From contig NZ_JAAGKO020000032.1 of assembly GCF_027947535.2 (NCBI RefSeq), positions 35,509-99,508 on the forward strand: a stretch of DNA of 64,000 nt. Direction: 5' to 3'. Shown here piece after piece: positions 18,098-28,100 of the stretch (positions within the stretch are counted from its first letter, which is position 1; the number at the start of each line of letters is the position of its first letter). This DNA is from Streptantibioticus silvisoli (GTDB lineage: Bacteria > Actinomycetota > Actinomycetes > Streptomycetales > Streptomycetaceae). Position numbers and translations under genes: made by a program. The notes under the pieces were generated by a model. The model did not search any database. It worked only from the letters and a program-made list of their open reading frames with translations, and was not told the origin of the DNA.

Positions 18098-19321
18098 TCA
18101 GCGGCATGCCAGGCCCTCCAGCACGTCGGTGAGCGCGCCGACGCCGGCCAGGCAGTCGTCCTCGGCGGCGTTTTCGGCCGGGGAGTGCGAGACGCCGGTG
18201 GGGTTGCGCACGAAGAGCATGGCGGTGGGCACGGCGGCGGACAGGATGCCGGCGTCGTGTCCGGCGCCGGTGGGCAGCACGGGGGCGGGGCGGTCCGGGT
18301 CGCCGGTGAGCAGGGTGGCGACCCGGTCGCGCAGCGCGTGCTGGAACTCCACGACGGGGGTGAACGACTCGCGTTCCACGTGGACGCCGACGCCGTCGCG
18401 GTCGCCGCGTTCGCGGGCGGCGCGTTCCACCGCCTCGACGAGCGCGGTGAGGGTGGCCTCGTCGGCGGCGCGGGAGTCGAGCCAGCCGCGCACCAGCGAG
18501 GGGATGGCGTTGACGCCGTTGGGTTCGACGGCGACCTTGCCGAAGGTGGCGAGCGCGCCGGCCAGCCGGGCGCGTTTGCGGGCGGCCAGCACGGTGTTGG
18601 CGTAGGTCAGCATCGGGTCGCGGCGGTCTTCCAGCCGGGTGGTGCCGGCGTGGTTGGCCTCGCCGTGGAAGTCGAACCGCCAGCGGCCGTGCGGCCAGAT
18701 GGCGGAGGCGACGCCGACCGGGTCGCCGGTGAGGTCGAGGGCGCGGCCCTGTTCGACGTGCAGTTCGACGAACGCGCCGATGCGGGCGAGGCGTTCGGGG
18801 TCGGCGCCGATGGCCTGCGGGTCGTGGCCGGCGCGTTCCATGGCCTGCGGCAGGCTGACGCCGTCGGCGTCGCGCAGCCGGCCGGCGTCCCGCGGGGTCA
18901 GGGCGCCGGAGGTCAGGCGGGAGCCGACGCAGGCCAGGCCGAAGCGGGCGCCCTCCTCGTCGCCGAAGTTGACGACGGCCAGCGGCCGGGTCGGCGCGGC
19001 GCCGCGGGCGCGCAGTTCGTCGACGGCGGCGAAGGAGGAGACCACGCCGAGCGGTCCGTCGAAGGCGCCGCCGTCCGGCACCGAGTCCAGGTGGGAGCCG
19101 GTGACGACGGCGTCGCCGGCCGCCGGGTCGCCCAGCCAGGCCCACTGGTTGCCGTTGCGGTCGCACTCGTAGGTCATGCCGCGGGCGGTGGCCTGGTCGC
19201 GGAACCAGGCGCGGCAGTCGGTGTCGGCGCCGGTCCAGGCGTACCGCCGGTAGCCGCCGGAGTCGGGGTGGCGGCCGACCGGTCGCAGGTCGCGCCACAT
19301 CTCCTGGAAGGAGGTGGTCAC
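18098..19321 (-). CDS. M20-family amidohydrolase (allantoate amidohydrolase-like), probable N-formylglutamate deformylase of the hut pathway
   Basis: A cytosolic dizinc amidohydrolase of 407 residues in the allantoate amidohydrolase/N-carbamoyl-amino-acid hydrolase group. Metal-site motifs are [37 protein letters not shown] and TGAGHDAG, and [12 protein letters not shown] is the dimerisation/lid region. The GTG start overlaps the hutU stop by 4 nt, so the two are translationally coupled. Since HutF makes N-formylglutamate and no classical hutG is present, the likely job is release of formate from N-formylglutamate. That substrate is an inference from context; allantoate is the alternative. 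Confidence 0.85.
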   Translation of the reverse strand: MTTSFQEMWRDLRPVGRHPDSGGYRRYAWTGADTDCRAWFRDQATARGMTYECDRNGNQWAWLGDPAAGDAVVTGSHLDSVPDGGAFDGPLGVVSSFAAVDELRARGAAPTRPLAVVNFGDEEGARFGLACVGSRLTSGALTPRDAGRLRDADGVSLPQAMERAGHDPQAIGADPERLARIGAFVELHVEQGRALDLTGDPVGVASAIWPHGRWRFDFHGEANHAGTTRLEDRRDPMLTYANTVLAARKRARLAGALATFGKVAVEPNGVNAIPSLVRGWLDSRAADEATLTALVEAVERAARERGDRDGVGVHVERESFTPVVEFQHALRDRVATLLTGDPDRPAPVLPTGAGHDAGILSAAVPTAMLFVRNPTGVSHSPAENAAEDDCLAGVGALTDVLEGLACR

Positions 19322-20994
19322 TCGCCCTCCCGCATGGGCACGCGCACGGCGCGTTCGGCGGCGACCTCGTCGGCGCGGTCGTAGCCGGCGTCGACGTGCC
19401 GGATGACGCCCATGCCGGGGTCGTTGGTCAGGACGCGGCGGATCTTCTCGCCGGCCAGCGCGGTGCCGTCGGCGACGGTGACCTGGCCGGCGTGGATGGA
19501 GCGGCCCATGCCGACGCCGCCGCCGTGGTGGATGGAGACCCAGGAGGCGCCGGAGGCGACGTTGACCATGGCGTTGAGCAGCGGCCAGTCGGCGATGGCG
19601 TCGGAGCCGTCGAGCATCGCCTCGGTCTCGCGGTAGGGGGAGGCGACCGAGCCGCAGTCGAGGTGGTCGCGGCCGATGACGACGGGGGCGCTCAGCTCGC
19701 CGCTGGCGACCATGTCGTTGAAGCGCTCGCCGGCCTTGTCGCGTTCGCCGTAGCCGAGCCAGCAGATGCGGGCGGGCAGGCCCTGGAAGTGGACGCGTTC
19801 GCCGGCCATCTTCATCCAGCGGGCCAGCGACTCGTTCTCCGGGAACAGCTCCAGGATGGCGCGGTCGGTGGCGGCGATGTCCTTGGGGTCGCCGGACAGC
19901 GCGGCCCAGCGGAACGGTCCGCGCCCCTCGCAGAACAGCGGGCGGATGTAGGCGGGTACGAAGCCGGGGAAGGCGAACGCCCGGCTGTATCCGGCGAGTT
20001 GGGCCTCGCCGCGGATGGAGTTGCCGTAGTCGAAGACCTCGGCGCCGGCGTCCATGAAGCCGACCATGGCCTCGACGTGCCGCGCCATCGACTCGCGGGC
20101 CCGCAGGGTGAAGTCGGCGGGCTCGTCGCGGGCGAGGCGGGCCATGTCGGCGAAGTCCACGCCGGACGGCAGGTAGGCCAGCGGGTCGTGGGCCGAGGTC
20201 TGGTCGGTGACGATGTCGATCGGGGCGCCCATGGCGAGCATGCGCGGCAGCAGGTCGGCGGCGTTGCCCAGCAGGCCGATGGACAGCGGCTTGCGGGCGT
20301 CGCGGGCCTTGGTCGCCAGGTCCAGCGCGTGCTCGAGCGAGTCGGCCTTCACGTCGAGGTAGCGGTGTTCGATGCGGCGGTCGATGGCCCGCGGGTCGCA
20401 GTCGACGCAGATCACCACCCCGTCGTTCATGGTGACGGCCAGCGGCTGCGCGCCGCCCATGCCGCCGAGGCCGGCGGTGAGCGTGATGGTGCCGGCCAGC
20501 GTGCCGCCGAAGCGCTTGTTGGCGACGGCGGCGAACGTCTCGTAGGTGCCCTGGAGGATGCCCTGGGTGCCGATGTAGATCCACGAACCGGCGGTCATCT
20601 GGCCGTACATGGTCAGGCCGAGGGCCTCCAGGCGGCGGAACTCCTCCCAGTTGGCCCAGTCGCCGACCAGGTTGGAGTTGGCGATCAGCACGCGCGGCGC
20701 CCACTCGTGGGTGGTCATCACCCCGACCGGCCGGCCGGACTGCACGAGCATCGTCTCGTCCTGCTTGAGGTCGCGCAGCGTGCGGACCATGGCGTCGAAG
20801 GAGCGCCAGTCGCGGGCAGCCTTGCCGGTGCCGCCGTAGACCACCAGTTTGTCGGGGTGCTCGGCGACCTCGGGGTCGAGATTGTTCTGGAGCATGCGCA
20901 GGGCGGCTTCCTGCTGCCATCCGCGGGCGGTGAGCTGCGTGCCCCGGGGGGCGCGTACCGGACGGGGACCGGGTTGTGCGGCCGGTGCGGTCAT
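19318..20994 (-). CDS. hutU: Urocanate hydratase
   Basis: HutU (urocanase, 558 residues) uses tightly bound NAD+ to convert urocanate to 4-imidazolone-5-propionate. Family motifs include [39 protein letters not shown] (NAD-binding), [22 protein letters not shown], and [16 protein letters not shown] with the conserved Cys. ATG 20994 has GAGGAG 9 nt upstream; an in-frame upstream extension lacks homology. It is the first gene of the minus-strand hut run, behind an AT-rich promoter region. hutH (histidine ammonia-lyase) is not in the window. Confidence 0.95.
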   Translation of the reverse strand: MTAPAAQPGPRPVRAPRGTQLTARGWQQEAALRMLQNNLDPEVAEHPDKLVVYGGTGKAARDWRSFDAMVRTLRDLKQDETMLVQSGRPVGVMTTHEWAPRVLIANSNLVGDWANWEEFRRLEALGLTMYGQMTAGSWIYIGTQGILQGTYETFAAVANKRFGGTLAGTITLTAGLGGMGGAQPLAVTMNDGVVICVDCDPRAIDRRIEHRYLDVKADSLEHALDLATKARDARKPLSIGLLGNAADLLPRMLAMGAPIDIVTDQTSAHDPLAYLPSGVDFADMARLARDEPADFTLRARESMARHVEAMVGFMDAGAEVFDYGNSIRGEAQLAGYSRAFAFPGFVPAYIRPLFCEGRGPFRWAALSGDPKDIAATDRAILELFPENESLARWMKMAGERVHFQGLPARICWLGYGERDKAGERFNDMVASGELSAPVVIGRDHLDCGSVASPYRETEAMLDGSDAIADWPLLNAMVNVASGASWVSIHHGGGVGMGRSIHAGQVTVADGTALAGEKIRRVLTNDPGMGVIRHVDAGYDRADEVAAERAVRVPMREGE

Positions 20995-21049
20995 GCGGGT
21001 CGCCTCCTCGCGGGATGGATGCCCGGTCCAGGGACTGGATCGGGCCATT

Positions 21050-21081
21050 CACATATTTCCCTTCTGAATACTTGTAGTCAA
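21050..21081 (-). promoter_or_regulatory. Candidate hut promoter
   Basis: The minus strand of this AT-rich patch holds TTGACT (21076-21081); hexamers resembling a -10 (AAATAT at 21053-21058, 17 bp away, or ATATGT) follow. The leader to hutU would be about 55 nt. The -10 assignment is ambiguous. Confidence 0.4.
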
Positions 21082-21330
21082 CAGCGGGGCGCCCCCCGGT
21101 CGTGTCCGGCGGAGCGGGAATGCGCGGGCAGCGGCGTCCGGCGCGGTGAACGGGCGCTTGCCCGCCGGAGGTTGGGGGAGCGAGGCGCCCGAGCGTTCCG
21201 GCGGTCGGTTTCATCGGGACGTTTCGGTGACCCGGCCGGCTGCCGCACCGGGCGTCGCGAGCCCGCCGGGGCCCGCCACGGGCCCGGCTCCCGCGTGGTG
21301 CGGCGGCGGCCGCCACGTGACAGTGGGGGG

Positions 21331-22701
21331 ATGCAGACCACGCGGCCGGACAGCGCGAACGCCACCGACGGGGAGATCCTTGCCAGGGACCGGTCCCTGG
21401 CCTTCCGGGCGGCGGTGGCGCAGGGGCTGGTGCCCCGGGAGCAGCCGGTCGTCGGGCTGCTGGACGTGACCGGGATCATCCGGTCGGCGGCGGCGCTGCG
21501 GGCGGCGTTCGCCACCCCCGGCGTCGAGGTCACCCACACCTTCGCGGTGAAGGCGGCCGCCCTGGTGCCGGTCCTGCGGCTGCTGCGCGACGCCGGCATC
21601 GGCTGCGAGGTGGCCTCCCCCGGCGAACTGGCGCTGGCCCGCGCCGCGCAGGTGCCGGCCGCGCTGATCGTGCTGGACTCGCCCGCCAAGACCCCGGACG
21701 AGCTGAGCCGGGCACTGGCGCTGGGCGTCGCGGTCAACGCCGACAACGCGCAGGAGCTGGACCGGCTGGACGCGGCGGTGGCCGCCCGGCCGACCGCCTC
21801 ACCGCTGGGCGTGCGGGTCAACCCGCAGATCGGCGGCGGCAGCATCGGCGCGATGAGCACCGCGACGGCCACCTCGAAGTTCGGCGTGCCGCTGCGCGAC
21901 CCGGGCGCCGAACGCTGGCTGCTGGACGCCTACGCCGCCCGCCCGTGGCTGACCCGGCTGCACTGCCACGTCGGCTCCCAGGGCTGCCCGCTGGAACTGA
22001 TGGCGGCCGGCGTGCGCGCCGTGCACGACCTGGCGGAACGCGTCAACGCGGCGGCCGGGCGGCGCCAGGTCGACACCCTCGACATCGGCGGCGGCCTGCC
22101 GGTGGACTTCGGCTCCGACGAGGACTCCCCCGCCTTCGCCGACTACGCGGACCTGCTGCGCGCGCACGTGCCGGGACTGTTCGACGGGCGGTACGGCATC
22201 GTCACCGAGTTCGGCCGGTCGCTGCTGGCGAAGAACGGCAGCCTGCTCGCCCGGGTGGAGTACGCCAAGTCGGCCGGCGGCCGGCGGATCGCGGTCACCC
22301 ACGCGGGCGCCCAGGTGGCCACCCGGACCGTCTTCGCGCCGGACGCCTGGCCGCTGCGGGTCGTCGCGCTGGACGGCACCGGGCACCCGAAGGACGGCGA
22401 CCCGGTCGAGCAGGACGTCGCCGGCCCGTGCTGCTTCGCCGGCGACGTCGTCGCCCACGCCCGCCCGCTGCCGCCACTGGACCGCGGCGACCTGGTCGCC
22501 CTGCTGGACACCGGCGCGTACTACTTCTCCACGCACTTCTCCTACAACGCGCTGCCGCGCCCCGGCGTCCACGGCTACACCGTCGACCCGGACGGGGCGG
22601 TCCGCTTCGCCACCGTCCGCGCCCCGCAGACCCCGCGCGAGCTGACCGCCGAGTGCGGGGGCGGCTGGGCGGACTCCCTCAGCGCGCTGACCGGCGGCTG
22701 A
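21331..22701 (+). CDS. PLP-dependent fold-III decarboxylase (diaminopimelate/ornithine decarboxylase-like)
   Basis: A 456-residue protein with an alanine-racemase-like TIM barrel and a C-terminal beta domain. The PLP lysine is in HTFAVKAAALVPVL (about residues 70-83). Other signatures are CEVASPGELALA, HCHVGSQGCPLEL, DIGGGLPVDFG, TEFGRSLLAKNG, and GAYYFSTHFSYNALPRPG near the C-terminus. The usual EPGR is EFGR here, and the substrate-determining loops differ from LysA, so a substrate other than meso-diaminopimelate is likely. ATG 21331 directly follows a G-rich stretch (GTGGGGGG). It is divergent from hutU, which hints at amino acid catabolism, but no partner gene proves it. Confidence 0.8.
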   Translation: MQTTRPDSANATDGEILARDRSLAFRAAVAQGLVPREQPVVGLLDVTGIIRSAAALRAAFATPGVEVTHTFAVKAAALVPVLRLLRDAGIGCEVASPGELALARAAQVPAALIVLDSPAKTPDELSRALALGVAVNADNAQELDRLDAAVAARPTASPLGVRVNPQIGGGSIGAMSTATATSKFGVPLRDPGAERWLLDAYAARPWLTRLHCHVGSQGCPLELMAAGVRAVHDLAERVNAAAGRRQVDTLDIGGGLPVDFGSDEDSPAFADYADLLRAHVPGLFDGRYGIVTEFGRSLLAKNGSLLARVEYAKSAGGRRIAVTHAGAQVATRTVFAPDAWPLRVVALDGTGHPKDGDPVEQDVAGPCCFAGDVVAHARPLPPLDRGDLVALLDTGAYYFSTHFSYNALPRPGVHGYTVDPDGAVRFATVRAPQTPRELTAECGGGWADSLSALTGG

Positions 22702-22762
22702 CCGGCGTACGGGGACGCGGCCGGGCCGGACGGCCGCGGCGCCCCGGGCCCGGCCGCTTGGG

Positions 22763-23335
22763 TCAGACGCGGGCCAGGGCCCGGCGGCGCGCTCCGCCCG
22801 GGCGGGCGTCACCGGCGGCGGGACCGGTCGTCAGCCAGCCGGGGACGGCGGCGGCGGCCGGTGAGCGGCGGGCGAACTCGGGGCGCACCCACAGCAGGAC
22901 ACCGTGGGCGCGTTCCCAGCGGCCCAGGCCGACCGCCTTCAGCCACAGCCCGGCGCCGACACCGGCCAGCAGCAGGCCCGCGGTGGCGGGCGCGCCGGCC
23001 GACGAGCCGATCGCCAGCACCAGCGCCACCGGGAACCACCAGCGCCGGTCGCGCCGCCAGACCCGCACGGTGACGGCCCGGTCCTGGAGGATCACCGACT
23101 TCCCGGCCCGGGAGGCGGCCGCGGCCAGCCGCCCGTAACGCTTGCGGCGGACGAGGAAGGCCACCGCCGCCGCGACCAGGAAGGCCGCCGCGCCGGCCAG
23201 CAGCCCGATCCGGCGCCCGGTGAATCCGGGCACGAAGACCCCCACCGCCGCCGACAGCACCCCCAGCCACCACCAGACGCGTCCGGCGGCCCGTACCGGC
23301 ACAGCCACCCTGACCAGTGCGAACGACCTTGCCAC
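22763..23335 (-). CDS. Small membrane protein of unknown function
   Basis: A 190-residue hydrophobic, Arg-rich protein I do not recognise. The predicted membrane segments are at about residues 20-38, 43-62 and 100-135 (the last possibly two helices). A cytosolic loop RRKRYGRLAAAASRAGKSVILQD has the look of conserved actinobacterial membrane proteins. GTG 23335 is chosen because AGGAGG lies 7 nt upstream; an in-frame TTG at 23375 would add 13 residues without a Shine-Dalgarno site. It faces the decarboxylase gene tail to tail. Codon use is typical of the window. Confidence 0.65.
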   Translation of the reverse strand: MARSFALVRVAVPVRAAGRVWWWLGVLSAAVGVFVPGFTGRRIGLLAGAAAFLVAAAVAFLVRRKRYGRLAAAASRAGKSVILQDRAVTVRVWRRDRRWWFPVALVLAIGSSAGAPATAGLLLAGVGAGLWLKAVGLGRWERAHGVLLWVRPEFARRSPAAAAVPGWLTTGPAAGDARPGGARRRALARV

Positions 23336-23611
23336 GGCAGTCCTCCTCAGGTCGGCGCCGGCCACCGGGACCAACGCGATTCGCGAGGGAGGGTACGACC
23401 CCAGTCTCAGAATTGCCTGAGCGCCGCATGAGAGCGACGAACAACGCTCCGGTCACCCGTTCGGCGTAACCGGTGCGGTGCAGGCGACGGGGCGGTGTCG
23501 GGGGCGCCGGAGGTGGGGGCCGCGGCTTCAGCGGGGCGGCGTCGGCGTGGACAGCGGGGCAGCGGCTTCAGCGGCGGCGGCGCGGGCAGCGCGGGACGCG
23601 GGCCGGACGCC

Positions 23612-24157
23612 TCAGCGCGGCGGCGTCGGGCGGCGGCGGGTGAGGAGCACGGCCGCGCCGCCGAGCAGTACGGCGCCGCCGGCCAGCGAGAGCGGGCCGG
23701 CGTCCGGGCCGGCGCCGGTGTCGGCGAGGGCGGGGGCGGCGGACCCGGTGACGTGGACGGTGCACAGCTGGCCGGCGGTGGCGATGGTGGCGGTCGGGGC
23801 GTCGGTGCCGGGGGTGGCGTTGACGTAGAGGTAGTACTGGCCGTCCGGCAGCCATTCGACGTGGAAGGTGTGGACCGTGCCGGGCGCGGTGCCGGGCGGG
23901 AAGCGGTACGCGCCCAGCCGCGGGCCGGGCATGCCGGTGGCGAACCGCACGGTGAGCACGACGGCGTCCGGTGTGCCGCCGGCGCCGGTGTCGGTCACGG
24001 TGATGCGCGCGGTCCCGGTGGCGGCGTCACACGCGGCGGTCGGGGTGGCGGTCACGCTGCCGTCGCCGCGTTCGGCGGCCGACGCGCCGCCTGCCGCGAG
24101 CAGGGCGCCGGCGGCACCGAACGCGGCGGCCGTGGCCAGCCGGTGCTTGCACAACAC
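23612..24157 (-). CDS. Secreted LAXTG-type sortase substrate, function unknown
   Basis: A 181-residue exported protein. The start GTG 24157 has GGAGGA 7 nt before it. A signal peptide spans about residues 1-28 (KHRLATAAAF..GGASA). The middle is a beta-rich domain of about 110 residues with two Cys and no family I know. The C-terminus has LADTG (about residues 144-148), a hydrophobic helix and RRRP, the arrangement of a cell-wall sorting signal; LAXTG is the motif used by class E sortases in Streptomyces. No sortase gene is in the window, so anchoring must be done by one elsewhere. Confidence 0.7.
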   Translation of the reverse strand: MLCKHRLATAAAFGAAGALLAAGGASAAERGDGSVTATPTAACDAATGTARITVTDTGAGGTPDAVVLTVRFATGMPGPRLGAYRFPPGTAPGTVHTFHVEWLPDGQYYLYVNATPGTDAPTATIATAGQLCTVHVTGSAAPALADTGAGPDAGPLSLAGGAVLLGGAAVLLTRRRPTPPR

Positions 24158-24339
24158 GCAGTCTCCTCCAAGGTCGAGCCGGGGCGGCGGTCCCCACGCC
24201 CCGGGCCGGTGCCGCCCTGCGGTTCCACGTGCGACGGGGGAGGGACCCGGCACGGCGAAGATCACGGGGCAGCGGCGGACACAGCGTCATCATCCGACTT
24301 GATCATGTCAACTTCACCGGAGGTTTACGGAGTGCGACC

Positions 24340-24357
24340 CGCCAGTAACAACTGGCG
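24340..24357. other. Short perfect hairpin between two minus-strand genes
   Basis: The 7-bp arms CGCCAGT/ACTGGCG enclose AACA. It lies 66 bp past the MarR stop and about 185 bp before the LAXTG protein start, so it could be a weak terminator or an operator. The minus strand also has a consensus TTGACA nearby (24305-24310) without a good -10. Confidence 0.4.
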
Positions 24358-24422
24358 ACCGGGGCGCGGCGGGAGACGGTGGGCACTCCGCGCGGGCGGC
24401 AGCCGCCGAGTGCGGCCGGCGC

Positions 24423-25115
24423 TCAGCGCGGGCGGCACCCGCCGATGACGGCCCACCCGTCGTCAACTCCGCTCGCCGTCCGGCCCGTTGACCACGCGTC
24501 CCCGTCCGGCGAGGCGTCCGCACCGGCCGACCGCGCGTCCCCGTCCGGCGAGACGCCCGCACCGGCCGACCGCACGCCCCCGCCCGGCGACGCACCCGCG
24601 CCACCCCGTTCGACGGGTTCCGGCTCCTGCGGGTCGTCGGGGGTGGCCGCGGTGAGGTGGCGGGCGGCGACGGCGCGGTTGTAGCGGCCGAACATCGTGC
24701 CGAGGGTGCGCAGGTCCTCCGGCGTCCAGCCGGCGAGCAGGTCGGCGATGCTGTCGGTGCGCAGCCGGCGGACCGCCGCCATGCGGTCCAGGCCGTCGTC
24801 GGTGGGCGCCACGACGCTGCGCCGGCGGTCGGCGGGGTCCGGGGAGCAGGCGGCCAGGCCCGCGTTGCGCATGACGGCGACCTGGCGGCCGGCGGTGGAG
24901 GGGTCCACGCCGAGGGCGGCGGCGAGGGTGTTGATGTCCATCGGGCCGGCCGAGGCCAGGGTGCGCAGCGCCAGGTATTCGGCCCGATCGAGGGTGTCGC
25001 GGCTCTCGTCGCGCCGGTTCAGCAGCTCGAAGTGCCGTACCAGTACGGCCGTCTGATGCTCAATCACATCCAAGGCGCACTTTTCGGCCCGTGGCCGCCC
25101 GTCCTCGGCAGTCAT
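24423..25115 (-). CDS. MarR-family transcriptional regulator with repetitive C-terminal tail
   Basis: A winged-helix regulator, 230 residues. The MarR core (about residues 15-150) has the DNA-binding helices in INTLAAALGVDPSTAGRQVAVM and the wing CSPDPADRRRSVVAPTDDG. After residue 155 comes a tail of Ser/Gly/Asp repeats (SPDGDARSAGA-like), encoded by near-identical DNA repeats at about 24490-24600. The core is normal length, so the tail is an unusual addition. It is divergent from the FUSC transporter gene across 72 bp that holds two copies of an 11-bp motif, so it most likely represses that gene and itself. Confidence 0.85.
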   Translation of the reverse strand: MTAEDGRPRAEKCALDVIEHQTAVLVRHFELLNRRDESRDTLDRAEYLALRTLASAGPMDINTLAAALGVDPSTAGRQVAVMRNAGLAACSPDPADRRRSVVAPTDDGLDRMAAVRRLRTDSIADLLAGWTPEDLRTLGTMFGRYNRAVAARHLTAATPDDPQEPEPVERGGAGASPGGGVRSAGAGVSPDGDARSAGADASPDGDAWSTGRTASGVDDGWAVIGGCRPR

Positions 25116-25128
25116 CTGTCACTCACCA

Positions 25129-25160
25129 GATTATCGGTACGATACATTTGATTATCGGTA
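25129..25160. promoter_or_regulatory. Twin operator candidate between MarR and FUSC genes
   Basis: GATTATCGGTA occurs at 25129-25139 and again at 25150-25160, a spacing of 21 bp (two helical turns, same DNA face). The first copy is part of a perfect inverted repeat TATCG-GTA-CGATA (25132-25144). The region is far more AT-rich than its surroundings and must also contain both divergent promoters. Confidence 0.6.
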
Positions 25161-25187
25161 TCTTACATCTATCTGGAAGGGGGCTGG

Positions 25188-28100
25188 ATGGCCGACGGTT
25201 CGCGTGGCTGGACACGGGAGGTCTGGGACCGGGTGGTGGCGTCCGACCCGGGACTGAACCGGCTGCGGATGGCGCTCTCCGCGGCGCTCGCGATGGCGAG
25301 CACGATGGCGCTGGAATACGGCTTCGCCCGGGCGACGCACGCGGGGGCGCAGGGCACCCTCGTCGCGATGCTGCTGGGCACGATCATGGCCATGATGGGC
25401 TCGATGGCGCTGGCCGGCGCCGAGACCTGGCCCAAGGTACGCACCGCGGTGTTCTTCCCGGTGGCGATCGGCGCCGGCATGCTGATCGGCGTCAGCGTGA
25501 CCGGACGCACCGACCTCATGCTCTGCGTCTTCGTGGCGGTCATGTTCGTGGCGGTCTACGTCCGCCGCTTCGGCATGCCGTTCTTCTTCTACGGCTTCAT
25601 GCTGTGGATGGGTTACTTCTTCGCCGCCTTCCTCGGCGCGACGGTCTCCGCGGTGCCGTCCATGCTGGAGGCGGTCTGCGTCGCCACCGCGTGGGTGCTG
25701 CTGCTGGCGTGCACGGTGCTGCGCACCAACACCCGGCGCACGCTGGGCCGGGTGCGGCGGGCGTTCGGCGCGCGGGCCCGGGCGGTGGCCCGGGCGTGCG
25801 CCGACCTGCTGGAGGCCGACCGGGCCGACGCCCGGCGCCAGGAGCGGTTGCGCCGCACCCTGCATGCTCGCCAACTGCGCCTCGCCGAGGCCGCGTTGAT
25901 GATCGAGGGCTGGTCCGCCGAGCCCGGCGCGCTGCCGGCCGGCGCCGGTCCCGCGCTGCGCCGCAGGCTGCTCGACGCGCACCTGGCGGTGGACGCGCTG
26001 GCGGTCTCCGCCGAGGCGCTGGCCACCGAGGGCGGCCCGATGGTGGCCCCCGCCGCCCGAATAGCCGGGCTGGTCGCCCGCCGCGAGTACGCGGCCGCCG
26101 AGGCGCTGGCCCGCCCGCTGCTGACCGCACCGGGCAGCGACACCCCCGGTCGGCCCGCCGGCCCGTCCTTCGACGCCGCCGGCCACCTGGACGACGCGGC
26201 CTTCGACGCCCCCGGCGCCCCGCAGCCCGGCGAGCCCGGCGACAACACCGGCACCGCGGGGGACGGGCACTGGCCGGCGCATCATCTGGCCGCCGCCGTG
26301 GTGGAGTTCACCACGCTGTCCGCCGAACCCCCGCTCACCCGGACCGCGCCGGCCGCACGCAGCGGGCCCGGGGCCGGCGACAGCGCGGAGGACGCGGTGC
26401 TGGTCGCGGAGTCGGTGGGCGAGTACGAGCCCACCCTCACCCTGATCCAGGGCATGCTGCCCGGGTCCGCCTCGGTGGCCGGCGACGTCAAGGCCCGCGG
26501 CCACCACTGGAACCCGCTCAGCCGCAGCTCGCTGGTCACCCGGCAGGCGATCCAGGTCGCGGTGGCCGGCACCCTGGCGATCATCGCCGGGCGCGAGCTG
26601 TCCGAAGCGCGTTACTACTGGGCCGTGCTGGCCGCCTTCATCGCGTTCGCGGGCACCGCGACGCGTTCGGAGACCACCATCAAGGCGGCCAACCGGGTCG
26701 GCGGCACCCTGGTCGGGCTCGGCGCCGGCATCGGCCTGGCCCACCTGACCGCCGGGCACACCTACTGGGTGCTGGCGGTCATCGTGGCCAGCATGTCGTG
26801 CGGCTTCTACCTGGTGAACATCTCGTACGGCTCGATGATCTTCTTCGTCACGATCATGGTCTCGCAGCTGTACAGCGTGCTGCACGAGTTCTCCGCCGGA
26901 CTGCTGGTGCTGCGCCTGGAGGAGACCTCGATCGGCGCGGCGATCGGCATCGGGGTGGCGATCGTGGTGCTGCCCACCAGCACCCGCGACACCGTCTCCA
27001 CCGCGCGGCAGCGGTACTTCGCCGCGCTCAGCGACGTGCTGCGCGCCTGCGCCCGCCGGCTGGAGCCGGCCACCGCGACCGCGAACGGCCCGGTCGGCGA
27101 GGACGGGACGGTCCGCGTCGGAGCGCCGGTCCGCGACCAGGCGGGCGCCGACGCCGAACTGGAGGCGCTGACCCGGACCCTGGACCACCGGTTGCAGCAA
27201 CTGGCGCTGGTGGCAAGGCCGTTGACCCGCCCGTTGGTCTGGCGCAACGATCCGCGGCAGGTACGGCACCGGCTGACGCTGTTCGCCTCGGTGACCCGGC
27301 ACACCCGGGCGCTGGCGCTGGCGCCGCGGCGGCTGCCGGAGGCGGCGCACGACGACTCGCTCGCGGTGGCCACCCGGTCGCTGGCGGAGGCGGCCGGCGT
27401 GCTGGCCGGCGAACCGCCGGCCCAGGGCCGGCCCGCGCCGGACGTGGCGAGCCGGCTGACCGCCGCCGACGCCGCGTTGTTCGCCCACCGGCCGCGCTGC
27501 GCACCCGCCGCGCTGCCGCCGGTGAGCCGTCCGCTCCACCACCTGCGGCAACTGCTGCACGAACTCGCCCTGGTCCCGGGCACGCTGGCGGTCCCGCCGG
27601 CCCCCGCGCCGGCGCCGGCCGCCGGGGCGGTCCGCCGGGCGGGCACCGCGGACCTGGCCGTCCTCGGCCTGGTGCGCGGCAGCGCGGGCCTGCCGGTCGC
27701 GGGCGCCGCGATCGCGGTGACCGAGGACGACGGCCGGCAGTCCGGGCGGACGGTGACCGGCGAGGACGGCCGGTTCGCGCTGGACGTGCCGGGTCCGGGG
27801 ACGTACCTGCTGATCGGTTCCGCCGAGGGCCACGCGCCGCAGGCGGTCACCGTGGTGGTCCGGACCCGCAGCGCCGACGTCAGCCTGCTGCTGGCCAGCC
27901 GCGGCGGCGTGGCCGGCACGGTGCTGGACGCGGCGGCCGGCACCCCGGTGGCCGGTGCGGAGCTGACGGTGGACGGTGAGCGGGACCGCCCGGCGCGGAC
28001 CGCGGTGACCGGCGCGGACGGCGGCTACCACGTCGACGGTCTGCCGCCCGGCCGCCACACGCTGACGGTACGGGCCGGCGGCCGCCGGGTGACGGCGCTG

